From: a virus
Reading direction: 5' to 3' (one strand)
Virus record (IMG/VR): IMGVR_UViG_3300036826_000154
Location: 1 to 27,019 of that record
Length of the DNA: 27,019 bases
Notes under the pieces: model-generated
Databases searched by the model: none
The model's input: only the letters and a program-made list of their open reading frames with translations
Told to the model about the DNA's origin: nothing
Program-made: the position numbers and the translations under genes
In this document: one piece after another, positions 7,350-14,547 of the stretch
Numbering within the stretch: the first letter of the stretch is position 1
How the letters are laid out: every line of letters starts with the position of its first letter

Positions 7350-8129
7350 TCAGACCCGTTTCTTGGAGATGATCTTGCCGGTCTTGTCGTAGGTGTAGCG
7401 GTAGCCGCCCGCCGTGACCGTCCGGACATGCTGGCCGCCCGGCAGAGTCCGCTCGTTCGCCGGTTTCGGCGGCGCGACCCACGGGTTGGCGAGCTGCTGG
7501 TTCTGGTAGGCCTTCTGCTTCTCGATCGCCTGCCCATAGAACGCGTTCTCCTTGCCGGCACGGGTGAGCGCGAGCGTCCGGTCATCCACGCCGCGGCCAT
7601 ACGCAGTTGAGAGCGCGCCGCGCTGTCCGAGCTCGGGATGCCCGGCGGGCCCCTCGATGCCCTCCCGGAACTGGCTGCGGGCCAGATCCAGCCCGCCCTG
7701 CTCGACCGCCTGATTGGCGGCACGCTTGGCCGCGGACTGCAACGCGGCGCCGCCGCCGGGCACAACGCCGTACGCGTTCTGGCGCTCGCCCTGCGCGACC
7801 CCGAGATTCTCGTAGCGGCGAGTCAGCAGCCCGACGTTGCGGTTATAGGTCTCGTCGTACTGGCGCTCGGCGAGATCGAGCTGCCCGATGCCGGTGTTGT
7901 AGTCCTCCAGCGCCCGTGTGTTGGCCAGCGTGGTGTCGCCCTGGGTCTGCAGGTAGCCGCGGTTAGCGGCGGCCTTCTGGTAGTCGAGTGCCGGGTCGTA
8001 GTAGCCGGGCGGGACCTGCGGGTTGTAGGGCTTGAAGCCCTGCGGGACCTTGCCGGTCAGCTTCACGAACGCCGGAATGTTCCATTGCGCGTGGTTGATC
8101 GTGACCCACGGGCTCGGCTTCTTCGCCAC
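7350..8129 (-). CDS. Virion-associated protein of unknown function (internal/tail cluster)
   Basis: A 259-residue protein with a GTG start at 8129, 32 bases after the nozzle-like gene. The N-terminus has P-P-G-Y-Y-D-P-A-L-D (41-50), a block common in small phage structural proteins, followed by an Ala/Gln/Arg/Tyr-rich helical stretch with many Asn-Tyr and Tyr-Asp pairs (60-130). The C-terminus ends in a Tyr-rich strand (G-G-Y-R-Y-T-Y-D-K-T-G-K-I) and a basic tail. No catalytic motif is visible. It may be a small ejection protein or tail-tip component. The alternative of a non-virion accessory is less likely given the tight packing on both sides. Confidence 0.65.
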   Translation of the reverse strand: MAKKPSPWVTINHAQWNIPAFVKLTGKVPQGFKPYNPQVPPGYYDPALDYQKAAANRGYLQTQGDTTLANTRALEDYNTGIGQLDLAERQYDETYNRNVGLLTRRYENLGVAQGERQNAYGVVPGGGAALQSAAKRAANQAVEQGGLDLARSQFREGIEGPAGHPELGQRGALSTAYGRGVDDRTLALTRAGKENAFYGQAIEKQKAYQNQQLANPWVAPPKPANERTLPGGQHVRTVTAGGYRYTYDKTGKIISKKRV

Positions 8130-8160
8130 GGCTGAGAGTGTGCCCCTACTGGCGGACGGC

Positions 8161-9645
8161 CTACGCCCGGCCCTGCTGGCGGACGAACATCTCGACCGAC
8201 TGGATGCTCGCCTTGGTGGACTCGCCGGGCCCGGTCACCTCGGGCACGGTCACCTCGAAATCGAAGTGCATCGCCCGAGTGCGCGCGTTCACCGGCCACG
8301 AGTGCGTGGAGAAGTCCCCGCCGGTGGCCGGCGCGGCAGGCGTCAAGTGCGTGATCGTGTCGCTCTCCGCGCGCGTACAGAACCCCGACACCACGGCATC
8401 CCCGTCGCTGTCGAGCCGGTAGCCGAGCCGGACGCTGGTCACCGTGTTCTGATTCAGCGACCCGGTCCGGTAGTCGCGGGTGGTCAGCATGAACTCGATC
8501 GGGGACCCGTCGCCGTCGGCCGCGTCGGGAAACCCGTCGAAATATCCCAGCACGCCGAGACTCGTGGCGCCCAGGTAGAGCGGCATGCCGCCCAGCAGCC
8601 GGCCCCCGTCCCGGCTTGCGGCCAGCGCCGCCGGGGCGCCCCAGCCGGCAAACTCCGTCCACGGCCGCGCGCGCCGATCCAGCCGGCAGACCAGCACCGT
8701 GGCCACCTCACCCAGCGGTGAGACCTCGGTCGAGTCCAGCAGCGGCAGCAGGTAATGGCCGCGGAACACGACGGCCTGCCCCGGCCGCAGCCCGCTGGTC
8801 GCCCCGTCGCGGTACTGCTCGGCCAGCGGCTCTGAGAGCAACTGCAGCGGCGGGACCTCGCCGATCGCGCCCAGCCGCACCAGCCACACCCCGTCGCGGG
8901 CCGGGACGATCAGCCCGCCCGCGTAACCGGCCACTCCGGCCGTGCCCGGGCTGCCCCACAACACCAGATCCGGGGAATACAGGTCCAGTCGCTGCTGGAC
9001 ATTGCCGTCCGGGTCGGTCAGGTTCAGCGCCATGTTGGACACGACGAACGTGCCCTGGTCGGTGAACCACATCGCGCTGTCACGCAGCGTGGCCAGCCCG
9101 AGCGTGTTCGCGCCGCCCGGCAGCTTCCAGAAATCGGTGGCCGCGAACGCCAGCGGATCCTTGTAGTCCGAGAAGACCAGCGTGTCCCCGGTCGCGCCGA
9201 CCAGCCGGTTGCTCACTGTCGTCCAGTGCGCCTGGCTGGGGATCCCGGACGCCGCGTACGCGGTCCCGTCGTACTTGACCGCCTGCCCGGGCAGGTACAT
9301 CACGCCGTTGCGGACCGTCGTGCGGTTCGGCCCGGCCGCCATCCCTGTGTAGCCGCCCAGGTTGGTGAACGTGTCCCCCGAGATCGAGTACAGCGCGGTC
9401 GCGGTGGCCAGCAGCGTCCGCGGCCCGCCCGCCAGCGTCCCGTCCCACACCCACAACGCCCGGTCCGCCGGCGCATTGGTGGCGGCGATCACCCCGGACC
9501 CGCCGCGACGGACCAGCCCGCCGACGTCGTCCACCAGCGCATTGGTGATCGAATATGCGCCGTTGGGCGGGATCCGCTCCGGATTGGTGTTCGGCCACTC
9601 CCCGCCCGAGAAGTCCGTCTGGGCGATCTTGGCCAGCCCCGGCAT
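8161..9645 (-). CDS. Tail nozzle / head-completion beta-propeller-like protein
   Basis: A 494-residue, beta-rich protein. The N-terminus (D-F-S-G-G at 11-15, N-P-E-R-I-P-P-N-G-A-Y at 21-31, N-A-L-V-D-D-V-G-G-L-V-R-R-G-G at 35-49) resembles that of phage nozzle or stabilisation proteins (T7 gp12 and P22 gp10 types), where an opening loop precedes repeated propeller blades. Repeated short strands of Leu-Val-Gly-x-Thr type and Trp/Asp turns continue to the end. Such proteins form a hexameric nozzle below the adaptor ring and close the tail channel. The start ATG (9645) abuts the stop of the adaptor gene (9646-9648), implying coupled translation. Assignment rests on N-terminal pattern, size and gene order; a tail spike base is a less likely alternative. 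Confidence 0.65.
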   Translation of the reverse strand: MPGLAKIAQTDFSGGEWPNTNPERIPPNGAYSITNALVDDVGGLVRRGGSGVIAATNAPADRALWVWDGTLAGGPRTLLATATALYSISGDTFTNLGGYTGMAAGPNRTTVRNGVMYLPGQAVKYDGTAYAASGIPSQAHWTTVSNRLVGATGDTLVFSDYKDPLAFAATDFWKLPGGANTLGLATLRDSAMWFTDQGTFVVSNMALNLTDPDGNVQQRLDLYSPDLVLWGSPGTAGVAGYAGGLIVPARDGVWLVRLGAIGEVPPLQLLSEPLAEQYRDGATSGLRPGQAVVFRGHYLLPLLDSTEVSPLGEVATVLVCRLDRRARPWTEFAGWGAPAALAASRDGGRLLGGMPLYLGATSLGVLGYFDGFPDAADGDGSPIEFMLTTRDYRTGSLNQNTVTSVRLGYRLDSDGDAVVSGFCTRAESDTITHLTPAAPATGGDFSTHSWPVNARTRAMHFDFEVTVPEVTGPGESTKASIQSVEMFVRQQGRA

Positions 9646-10341
9646 CTAGGCGTCCACGCCGCCGACCCGGATCTGCCGCGGCCCCTTGGTCCGGTAACGC
9701 CGCCGCGCCCGATCCCGCAGTTCCTCGCACCCGGCGCCGAAGATCGACTCCTGCGCCTGCGCCAGATCCGGGCGCGCCTCGTTCGGGCGGTTGAGCAGAC
9801 TCGAATACACGCCCGCCAGCAATGCGTCCTGGATGTCCGCCGGCACCCATACCCCCGCTCCGTCGGCCTCGTCGGTGGTCAGCGTCTGCGGCTCCAGCAC
9901 GCAGTCGGCCAGCACGCTCGTACCGTCCGCCACGCCCGGGTAGATGGCTAGCTTCATCGTCTCCGAGCCCGGCGAGTCGGTCTCGGTGCCGACCGGGATC
10001 TCCACGAACACGCCGCCGCGGCCACCCAGCAGCAGCGTCCCGTCGATCATCGCCGGGAAATCCTCAAACCGCGTCCGGTGATACAGCGCCAGCGCGTCAT
10101 TGGCGTTGTCCCCATACACGGTCAGCGAGAGCACCTCCACGATGACGGCCGGCAACGCGATCATCGCCGTGGCCCCGTTGGACCCCGCCCCCTCGGTCAA
10201 CAAGTCCAGCGGGCGGCGCACCCACCGGCTACGGGCCAGCATCAACTTGTGCCGGCGATCCAGCAACCGCAACGCGTCCTGCGGCGTGACATCGAACCCG
10301 GACGCCTGGATCTCTGCCACCAGATCGCTGACCGTGCCCAC
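9646..10341 (-). CDS. Head-to-tail adaptor / tail tubular A-like protein
   Basis: A 231-residue protein that starts with GTG at 10341. The N-terminal helix and D-A-L-R-L-L-D-R-R-H-K-L-M-L-A-R-S-R-W (22-40) are typical of connector proteins that dock under the portal (T7 gp11 or P22 gp4 type), followed by a mixed domain with D-F-P-A-M-I-D-G-T-L-L (94-104) and a helical, basic C-terminus. It lies directly upstream of the nozzle-like gene with no gap, and three bases after the 180-residue protein. The pair matches the adaptor-nozzle order of podoviruses. No enzymatic motif was seen. The exact family is inferred from these features. Confidence 0.62.
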   Translation of the reverse strand: MGTVSDLVAEIQASGFDVTPQDALRLLDRRHKLMLARSRWVRRPLDLLTEGAGSNGATAMIALPAVIVEVLSLTVYGDNANDALALYHRTRFEDFPAMIDGTLLLGGRGGVFVEIPVGTETDSPGSETMKLAIYPGVADGTSVLADCVLEPQTLTTDEADGAGVWVPADIQDALLAGVYSSLLNRPNEARPDLAQAQESIFGAGCEELRDRARRRYRTKGPRQIRVGGVDA

Positions 10342-10344
10342 CGG

Positions 10345-10887
10345 CTAGCCCTTCGCGCGCGCCTGCCGCTTGGCGTCAACCTTCTGCTGGGCCTCGAACT
10401 GCTCGGCCATCGTGCGCAGCGTTGACAGGCCCTGCTCGACGCCCTTGATGATCTCCGGCCGGTTCCAGCCCGAGCGTTCGGCCTCGAGCACCGCCTCCAG
10501 CCGCTCGGTGTCGCCCATCGCCACCGAGAGCATGATCTGGCTCATCTCATCCTCCGAGACGGGCGGCGCGGCCTGCGGCACCTCGAAGAACCCCTCATGC
10601 CGGTCGCCGTTGAGCCGGTGGGAGTCCAGGAACTCCAGTACTTCGGCGGCCGGGATCTCACGGCCCTGCTGCGTGGTGACCTTCCCCTTGAGCGGGACGC
10701 GCAACAGGCCGGCGCTGAACGCGACCCGGATCCCGGGCGTCAGATCGACCTGCTCGCCGGACGGGCCGCGGACCGGATACTCCGGCTTCATCACCAAGAT
10801 GAGCTCTGAGCGGCGCGCGGCGTAGGTCTTCAGTCGCGCCGGCTGGCTGACGATCGTGTCGCCGGGCGGGGCTGCTACTGCGGTCAT
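10345..10887 (-). CDS. Head-associated protein between capsid and adaptor genes, unknown
   Basis: ATG at 10887 is preferred over an upstream ATG at 10962 in the same frame, because the longer version would overlap the end of the capsid gene by 61 bases. The resulting 180-residue protein has a beta-rich N-terminal half (R-S-E-L-I-L-V-M-K-P-E-Y-P, 28-40; L-T-P-G-I-R-V-A-F, 49-57), then E-V-L-E-F-L-D-S-H and an acidic linker, and a helical C-terminus ending Q-K-V-D-A-K-R-Q-A-R-A-K-G. It lies 14 bases after the major capsid gene, a slot often used by decoration, vertex or head-completion proteins, but I do not recognise its family. Confidence 0.65.
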   Translation of the reverse strand: MTAVAAPPGDTIVSQPARLKTYAARRSELILVMKPEYPVRGPSGEQVDLTPGIRVAFSAGLLRVPLKGKVTTQQGREIPAAEVLEFLDSHRLNGDRHEGFFEVPQAAPPVSEDEMSQIMLSVAMGDTERLEAVLEAERSGWNRPEIIKGVEQGLSTLRTMAEQFEAQQKVDAKRQARAKG

Positions 10888-10901
10888 TGTTATCCCGGCG
10901 C

Positions 10902-12056
10902 TCAGCTCGTAACGCCAGTCAGAACAGCGTGCGTCTGCTGAATTTTGACCTGGCAGCCGCACTCGGAAAGCAACTCGTCCTTACGGCCGTCCTGATCGTT
11001 GGGCTGCCGGTTGGTGAGGATCTTGGTGTCGCGGCTCATCTCGTCGTTGGCGAGGTAGCGGTAGGCGACGTTGTCCATGTCGACCAGGATCCCGTAGCCG
11101 CCGTACTTGGTGCCCTGCAGCAGCCGGTGGTAGACCATCCGCAGCGTCCCGAACGGCCCCGTGTAGGTGCTCACGTTCATGCCGTAGGTGGTCTCGTTGT
11201 TGGTGGTCTGCTGCTTGGAGGCCGGGAACTTGGTGAGCGCGGAGACGACGGTCGCGGAGGCGAGGAACAGCTTGCGGGCGGAGCCGTAGCGGAACGCGGT
11301 GGCCATGAACGCGTTGAACTCGGCTTCGGAGAGGTCGCCGCCGGCGTCGGTCTGATTGGTGGTGGTGTGCGCCAGCACGCCGGCGGTGGTGCGATCGGCG
11401 GTCGAGCCGGGCGTGGTGGTGGAGCGCTTGCCCCAGATGAACGCGGACTCGATGTCGATCGAGTGCTCGATCCCCTTCATCTTGGCCTGGCGGTTCCATT
11501 CGGTCGGCTGGACCTGGAAGCCGCTGGCCCTGAGGGTGTCGGAGGCCTCGAACGGGGTGCGGAAGATCTGGGTGTTGTTGCTGACCTTGACCGGCACGTC
11601 GGAGCGCGCCGGCTTGGACGTGTCGTTCTCGGGCTGCGCGGTGCCGATGATCATCAGCTCGTCGCCCGAGTTCATGGCCACGCCGGTGCCGACGCCCGAC
11701 GGCGCGATGTTGCGGGTCACGGTCAGCACGTTGGTGGCGACCGAGTCCACGCGGAAGACCTCGCCGGTGCGGGTGTTCTGCACCAGATCCCATTGCGCGA
11801 AGTACGGGCCGTTGACCACCGTCACGCTGGTGGCGGTGGTGGTGGCGCTGGCGCCGGTGGCGTCAAAGCGGGCCTTGCGGGCATCCTCGACGTGGCTGTA
11901 CGTGGTGGCCACGGTGCGGCGCTTGTCGGCCGCGCGAGTGAGCAGCGTGAGCGGGTTGACATCGGGCTCGAGCAGCGCGATCTGATCGCCCAGATCGATC
12001 GCGAGCTGATCGGAGAGGACGTTGGTGGTCGTCATCGCGCCGGTGACGGTCGCCAT
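10902..12056 (-). CDS. Major capsid protein, SU10-like (DUF5309-type)
   Basis: A 384-residue protein. ATG at 12056 has a strong SD (AGGGGGTG, seven bases before it), the best in the structural operon and as expected for the most abundant virion protein. The sequence fits the SU10/DUF5309 capsid family: N-terminal L-L-E-P-D-V-N-P-L-T-L-L (28-39), F-Q-V-Q-P-T-E-W-N-R-Q-A-K (178-190), H-S-I-D-I-E-S-A-F-I-W-G-K-R (196-209), then D-R-T-T-A-G-V-L-A (218-226), with an A-domain-like C-terminal half (T-Y-T-G-P-F-G-T-L-R, 295-304). These proteins have the HK97 fold. The scaffold gene lies immediately upstream, 74 bases away. Family assignment is from remembered motifs. Confidence 0.85.
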   Translation of the reverse strand: MATVTGAMTTTNVLSDQLAIDLGDQIALLEPDVNPLTLLTRAADKRRTVATTYSHVEDARKARFDATGASATTTATSVTVVNGPYFAQWDLVQNTRTGEVFRVDSVATNVLTVTRNIAPSGVGTGVAMNSGDELMIIGTAQPENDTSKPARSDVPVKVSNNTQIFRTPFEASDTLRASGFQVQPTEWNRQAKMKGIEHSIDIESAFIWGKRSTTTPGSTADRTTAGVLAHTTTNQTDAGGDLSEAEFNAFMATAFRYGSARKLFLASATVVSALTKFPASKQQTTNNETTYGMNVSTYTGPFGTLRMVYHRLLQGTKYGGYGILVDMDNVAYRYLANDEMSRDTKILTNRQPNDQDGRKDELLSECGCQVKIQQTHAVLTGVTS

Positions 12057-12130
12057 GACTCACCCCCTTTACGGGTTGGTAGCTATGCCGGGTGTCCGGG
12101 TTGTGCGGGCGGACTCGCCTCGGGGCGCGG

Positions 12131-12817
12131 CTACGTGCGGAAATCCAGGACCTTCGAGCCCTGGCCGCCGGCCTCCATGATGCCCTTGACGATGTCCTCG
12201 TTGGTCTGCGCGGCCGGGCCCGGCCCGCCGCCTGATTCCAACGGTGCTGCTCCCGGGCTCTCGGACCCGTTCACGTTGGCGGCCTCCGCCGCCTTTGACG
12301 CCATGTACACCATCCGCCAGAACTTCGGTTCGGCGGCCAGGCCCGGCTGGTTGAGCTGCTGGGCCATCTGCTCGGCCAGCCCACCCGGGCCGGCCAGATG
12401 CTGCGCGATGTCGTGTTGCGCGAGTTCGGGGAACTCGGCGGCCAGGTCGCGCGCTTCCTGGTCGCGGCGCATCTCGGCCATCTGCTCGGCCATCGGCGCG
12501 ATCAGCGCCTGCGCGCGCTGATCGACCGCGCCGTTGATCTGGTCGTTCAAACGCTGCGCGACGACGTTCGGGTCCTCGTACGCGGTGTTCTGCGGGTCAA
12601 GCCACGACAGGTCAAGCGTCCCGTCGTCCTGCGGATCGGCGGCCTGCTCTTGCTGCTGCCACGGATTGGACGCCAGGAACTGGCGCATCTCCTCCTGCCC
12701 GGCGGCGATCTGGCCGATCTGGTCGACCATCCCGGAGAGGTCGGGGCCTTGGGCTTCGCCGCCCTGCGCCTGACCGTCGCCGCCTGCGTCGCCGCCTGCC
12801 TGACCTGGTGCGCTCAT
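12131..12817 (-). CDS. Capsid scaffold protein
   Basis: A 228-residue, acidic, Gln/Ala/Glu-rich protein. The first 27 residues are Gly/Gln/Ala low complexity; residues 30-175 form predicted helices or coiled coil with Q-I-G-Q-I-A-A-G-Q-E-E-M-R (34-46), and W-L-D-P-Q-N (71-76) interrupts. The tail is short and ends L-D-F-R-T. This composition and the position directly before the major capsid gene are those of phage scaffolding proteins, which guide procapsid assembly and then leave. ATG at 12817 has AGGAG seven bases upstream and overlaps the stop of the previous gene by four bases. The 74-base gap to the capsid gene (12057-12130) contains that gene's SD but no clear promoter. Confidence 0.78.
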   Translation of the reverse strand: MSAPGQAGGDAGGDGQAQGGEAQGPDLSGMVDQIGQIAAGQEEMRQFLASNPWQQQEQAADPQDDGTLDLSWLDPQNTAYEDPNVVAQRLNDQINGAVDQRAQALIAPMAEQMAEMRRDQEARDLAAEFPELAQHDIAQHLAGPGGLAEQMAQQLNQPGLAAEPKFWRMVYMASKAAEAANVNGSESPGAAPLESGGGPGPAAQTNEDIVKGIMEAGGQGSKVLDFRT

Positions 12818-13155
12818 GCCGCTGCTCCTAGCGCCGGCTCGGCGGCGCCCTCATGCCGGGCCTGCTGTTCCCGGCGTTTCTGCTCGGCCACCGCGACGAT
12901 CGCGTCGGCCGCCTGCCAGAACGCCCGCAGTCCGGCGCGCCTGCCGTGCAGGCTCGCGTACTCGCTGCGGGTGGGGAGTAGCCGCTCGTCGAGCTTGAAG
13001 TCGACCTCGGCGATCTCCTCCTCGATGACGCGGCTGAGCAGGGCCCAGCCCGGATGCGCCCGTAGTGACCGGACGTGCTCGCCCGCGCTGAACAACTCAT
13101 CCAGCGCAGGAAAGGCACGTCGCGCCAGGTTGGCGTACCTCGGATCGGAACCCAC
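12814..13155 (-). CDS. Small helical protein of head cluster, unknown
   Basis: A 113-residue protein with a GTG start at 13155. It is charged and helical (V-I-E-E-E-I-A-E-V-D-F-K-L-D-E-R, 42-57; K-R-R-E-Q-Q-A-R near residue 95), with an Ala-rich end. It overlaps the scaffold ATG by four bases. A possible -10 box TACTAT lies on the minus strand at 13165-13170, nine bases before the GTG, so internal transcription is possible. I do not recognise the family; position suggests a head-assembly accessory. Confidence 0.6.
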   Translation of the reverse strand: MGSDPRYANLARRAFPALDELFSAGEHVRSLRAHPGWALLSRVIEEEIAEVDFKLDERLLPTRSEYASLHGRRAGLRAFWQAADAIVAVAEQKRREQQARHEGAAEPALGAAA

Positions 13156-13186
13156 TAGGGCCGGATAGTACGGCCACAGCAGGCGT

Positions 13187-13399
13187 TTAGCGAGACGGGC
13201 GTCCCGGGCGGGTTGGCCGAGCGGGCCGGTACGGGCTGCGCTTGGTGCCTTGTCCGGCGCGAATCAGCCGTTGCGCGGCGCGCCGCAGGTCCTGCGGGTT
13301 GGTGCCGGCGAACGTGCGGCCGCGGGTCATCGCCGTCAGCGCCGGGCTCGGGTTGCGGGTGCCGCGACGGTAGGGCTGAACGAGTCTCGTCGCTCTCAT
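13187..13399 (-). CDS. Small very basic protein, unknown
   Basis: A 70-residue protein with about one quarter Arg/Lys and many Pro, Gly and Thr, largely disordered, with one possible helix (L-R-R-A-A-Q-R-L-I-R-A-G at 38-49). The ATG at 13399 overlaps the stop of the homing endonuclease gene by four bases, and 31 bases separate it from the next gene. Such basic peptides can bind nucleic acid or line the capsid interior, but there is no specific evidence. Confidence 0.5.
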   Translation of the reverse strand: MRATRLVQPYRRGTRNPSPALTAMTRGRTFAGTNPQDLRRAAQRLIRAGQGTKRSPYRPARPTRPGRPSR

Positions 13400-13920
13400 G
13401 CGGCCATCTTGAAAACGCGAGCAGCTCGCAACCCCTCGCAGAGTTCAGCCATCCGCGTCCAGTCTCGGGGTTTGGTGCTAACGGGAACCGACGTCCATTC
13501 GCGGACGCCCTCCGCCCATATGGCGAAGTCTCGCGCCTTCTTCGCCCTGAGCGGATAGCGCTCGAAGAACTCCATGAGTCTCAGGCATGGCTCGCGGCCA
13601 TCGACGGCCCAAGAGATGCAAGGGTTGGTCGTCTTGGATGCGGCGCTCGCCCAACCCTTCCGGTCTGCATAGATCCTGCCGATTCCAAGCCGCGCGTGTA
13701 TCTCGTCGAGAATCGGTTGGTCGTCTGCGCGGAGGCTGATTTTGGCAGAGCAGCGATAGCCATTGCCTCTTCCGACGCGGTAGGGCGGGAAGATGCCGAG
13801 AGTCCCTTCGCCATCGAAGAAACCGGAGAACCAGAGCCCGAACGCATCGGCGTCGCTCAAGACGTAAGGGCCTTCCGGGAGATCCAGCGGCGGTAGGGGC
13901 TTCAGCGGCAGAAGGGTCAT
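13396..13920 (-). CDS. Free-standing LAGLIDADG homing endonuclease
   Basis: A 174-residue protein from ATG 13920; an upstream in-frame ATG at 14019 is rejected because it would run 71 bases into the previous gene. The LAGLIDADG helix is at residues 29-39, W-F-S-G-F-F-D-G-E-G with Glu38 in the metal-binding acid position. It is followed by Y-R-C-S-A-K-I-S-L-R (beta strand), D-D-Q-P-I-L-D-E-I (helix), G-I-G-R-I-Y, and a second-half W-A-V-D-G-R-E-P-C-L-R-L-M-E-F-F. One motif means it would act as a homodimer cleaving a near-palindromic 20-bp site. It is an invader that propagates itself into a homologous target. It is packed between virion genes with a four-base overlap downstream, and no intron or intein is apparent. 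There is no clear SD. Confidence 0.85.
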   Translation of the reverse strand: MTLLPLKPLPPLDLPEGPYVLSDADAFGLWFSGFFDGEGTLGIFPPYRVGRGNGYRCSAKISLRADDQPILDEIHARLGIGRIYADRKGWASAASKTTNPCISWAVDGREPCLRLMEFFERYPLRAKKARDFAIWAEGVREWTSVPVSTKPRDWTRMAELCEGLRAARVFKMAA

Positions 13921-13948
13921 GTGTACGGTTACGTGAGCCGGGTGGTCT

Positions 13949-14368
13949 TCACGGGCTGGCCATCTTACGGCGCGCGGGCGTGGGCGCCGCGGCGCGTTCC
14001 CGGGCCTGCTCGAGCGCATGCATGCCGCTGGTCTGCGCGACCGCGACCTGCGTCTCGCCCTGGATGCGGGCCACGTTCTCCTGCGTCTGCCCGCGCTGCG
14101 CCTCGAGCATCACGTCGTGCTGCAACGGCGTGCCGCCCTGCGCCAGCGTCGGGTCGAGGATGACGATCGCCTGCGCGCCGTTCAAAGCGGCGGCCATGAA
14201 GTCCTTGGCGTCCTGCCCCGAGGCGGTGGAAGCACCGACCGCGCATTGCTGGACGGCGTTGAGCAGCGCGTTGGTGACAAGCCGCGGATCGATTTGAGCG
14301 GTGCCGTCGGGGAGCGGCGGGCCTGCCGGCCCCTGCGGCGGCTGTCCGTTCTGGATGGGCGCGGTCAC
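13949..14368 (-). CDS. Helical head/portal-cluster protein, unknown
   Basis: GTG at 14368 is chosen because it overlaps the previous stop (GTGA) and has GGGAG five to nine bases upstream; longer in-frame versions would run into the Cys-rich gene. The 139-residue product has a Pro/Gly-rich first 20 residues, then helices (I-D-P-R-L-V-T-N-A-L-L-N-A-V-Q-Q, 25-40; A-K-D-F-M-A-A-A-L-N-G-A-Q-A-I, 53-67) and a Gln/Ala/Glu coiled-coil tail ending in a basic cluster. It is adjacent to portal genes. The D-F-x-A-A-L-N-G-A-Q-A-I block looks familiar from phage head accessory proteins, but I cannot name the function. Confidence 0.6.
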   Translation of the reverse strand: MTAPIQNGQPPQGPAGPPLPDGTAQIDPRLVTNALLNAVQQCAVGASTASGQDAKDFMAAALNGAQAIVILDPTLAQGGTPLQHDVMLEAQRGQTQENVARIQGETQVAVAQTSGMHALEQARERAAAPTPARRKMASP

Positions 14369-14547
14369 GGCTTCTCCCGCTCCAGAATCACTCGCAGCGA
14401 TGCCTGCGAGCACTCCGCGCATGCGCTGCCCTTCGGCTCGTAGTAGTCGCCCTCCGGCCAGAACTTGCCGTGAACGCACTCGCAGAGCGCGGTTCCATTC
14501 GGCATCCAGCCGAGATAGTTGGTCACCGGGCCGTTAATGACCTTCAC
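14365..14547 (-). CDS. Small Cys-rich zinc-binding-like protein
   Basis: A 60-residue protein with C22-x-C24-x-H26 and C43-x2-C46, a plausible four-ligand zinc site, and several aromatic residues between (F29, W30, Y35, Y36). The GTG start at 14547 overlaps the portal stop (14544) and its own stop overlaps the next GTG by four bases, so the three genes are translationally coupled. Function is unknown; several other short Cys-pair proteins occur in this phage. Confidence 0.55.
   Translation of the reverse strand: MKVINGPVTNYLGWMPNGTALCECVHGKFWPEGDYYEPKGSACAECSQASLRVILEREKP

Noticed and set aside
12057-12130. Capsid gene promoter or terminator
   Set aside because: Only a strong SD is clear in this 74-base gap; possible -10-like bases lack a partner -35 and the short stems are weak.
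10887-12521. A 544-codon plus-strand frame across capsid and scaffold genes
   Set aside because: Antisense shadow of the capsid and scaffold genes, whose minus-strand products are recognisable; Gly/Val/His-rich nonsense composition.
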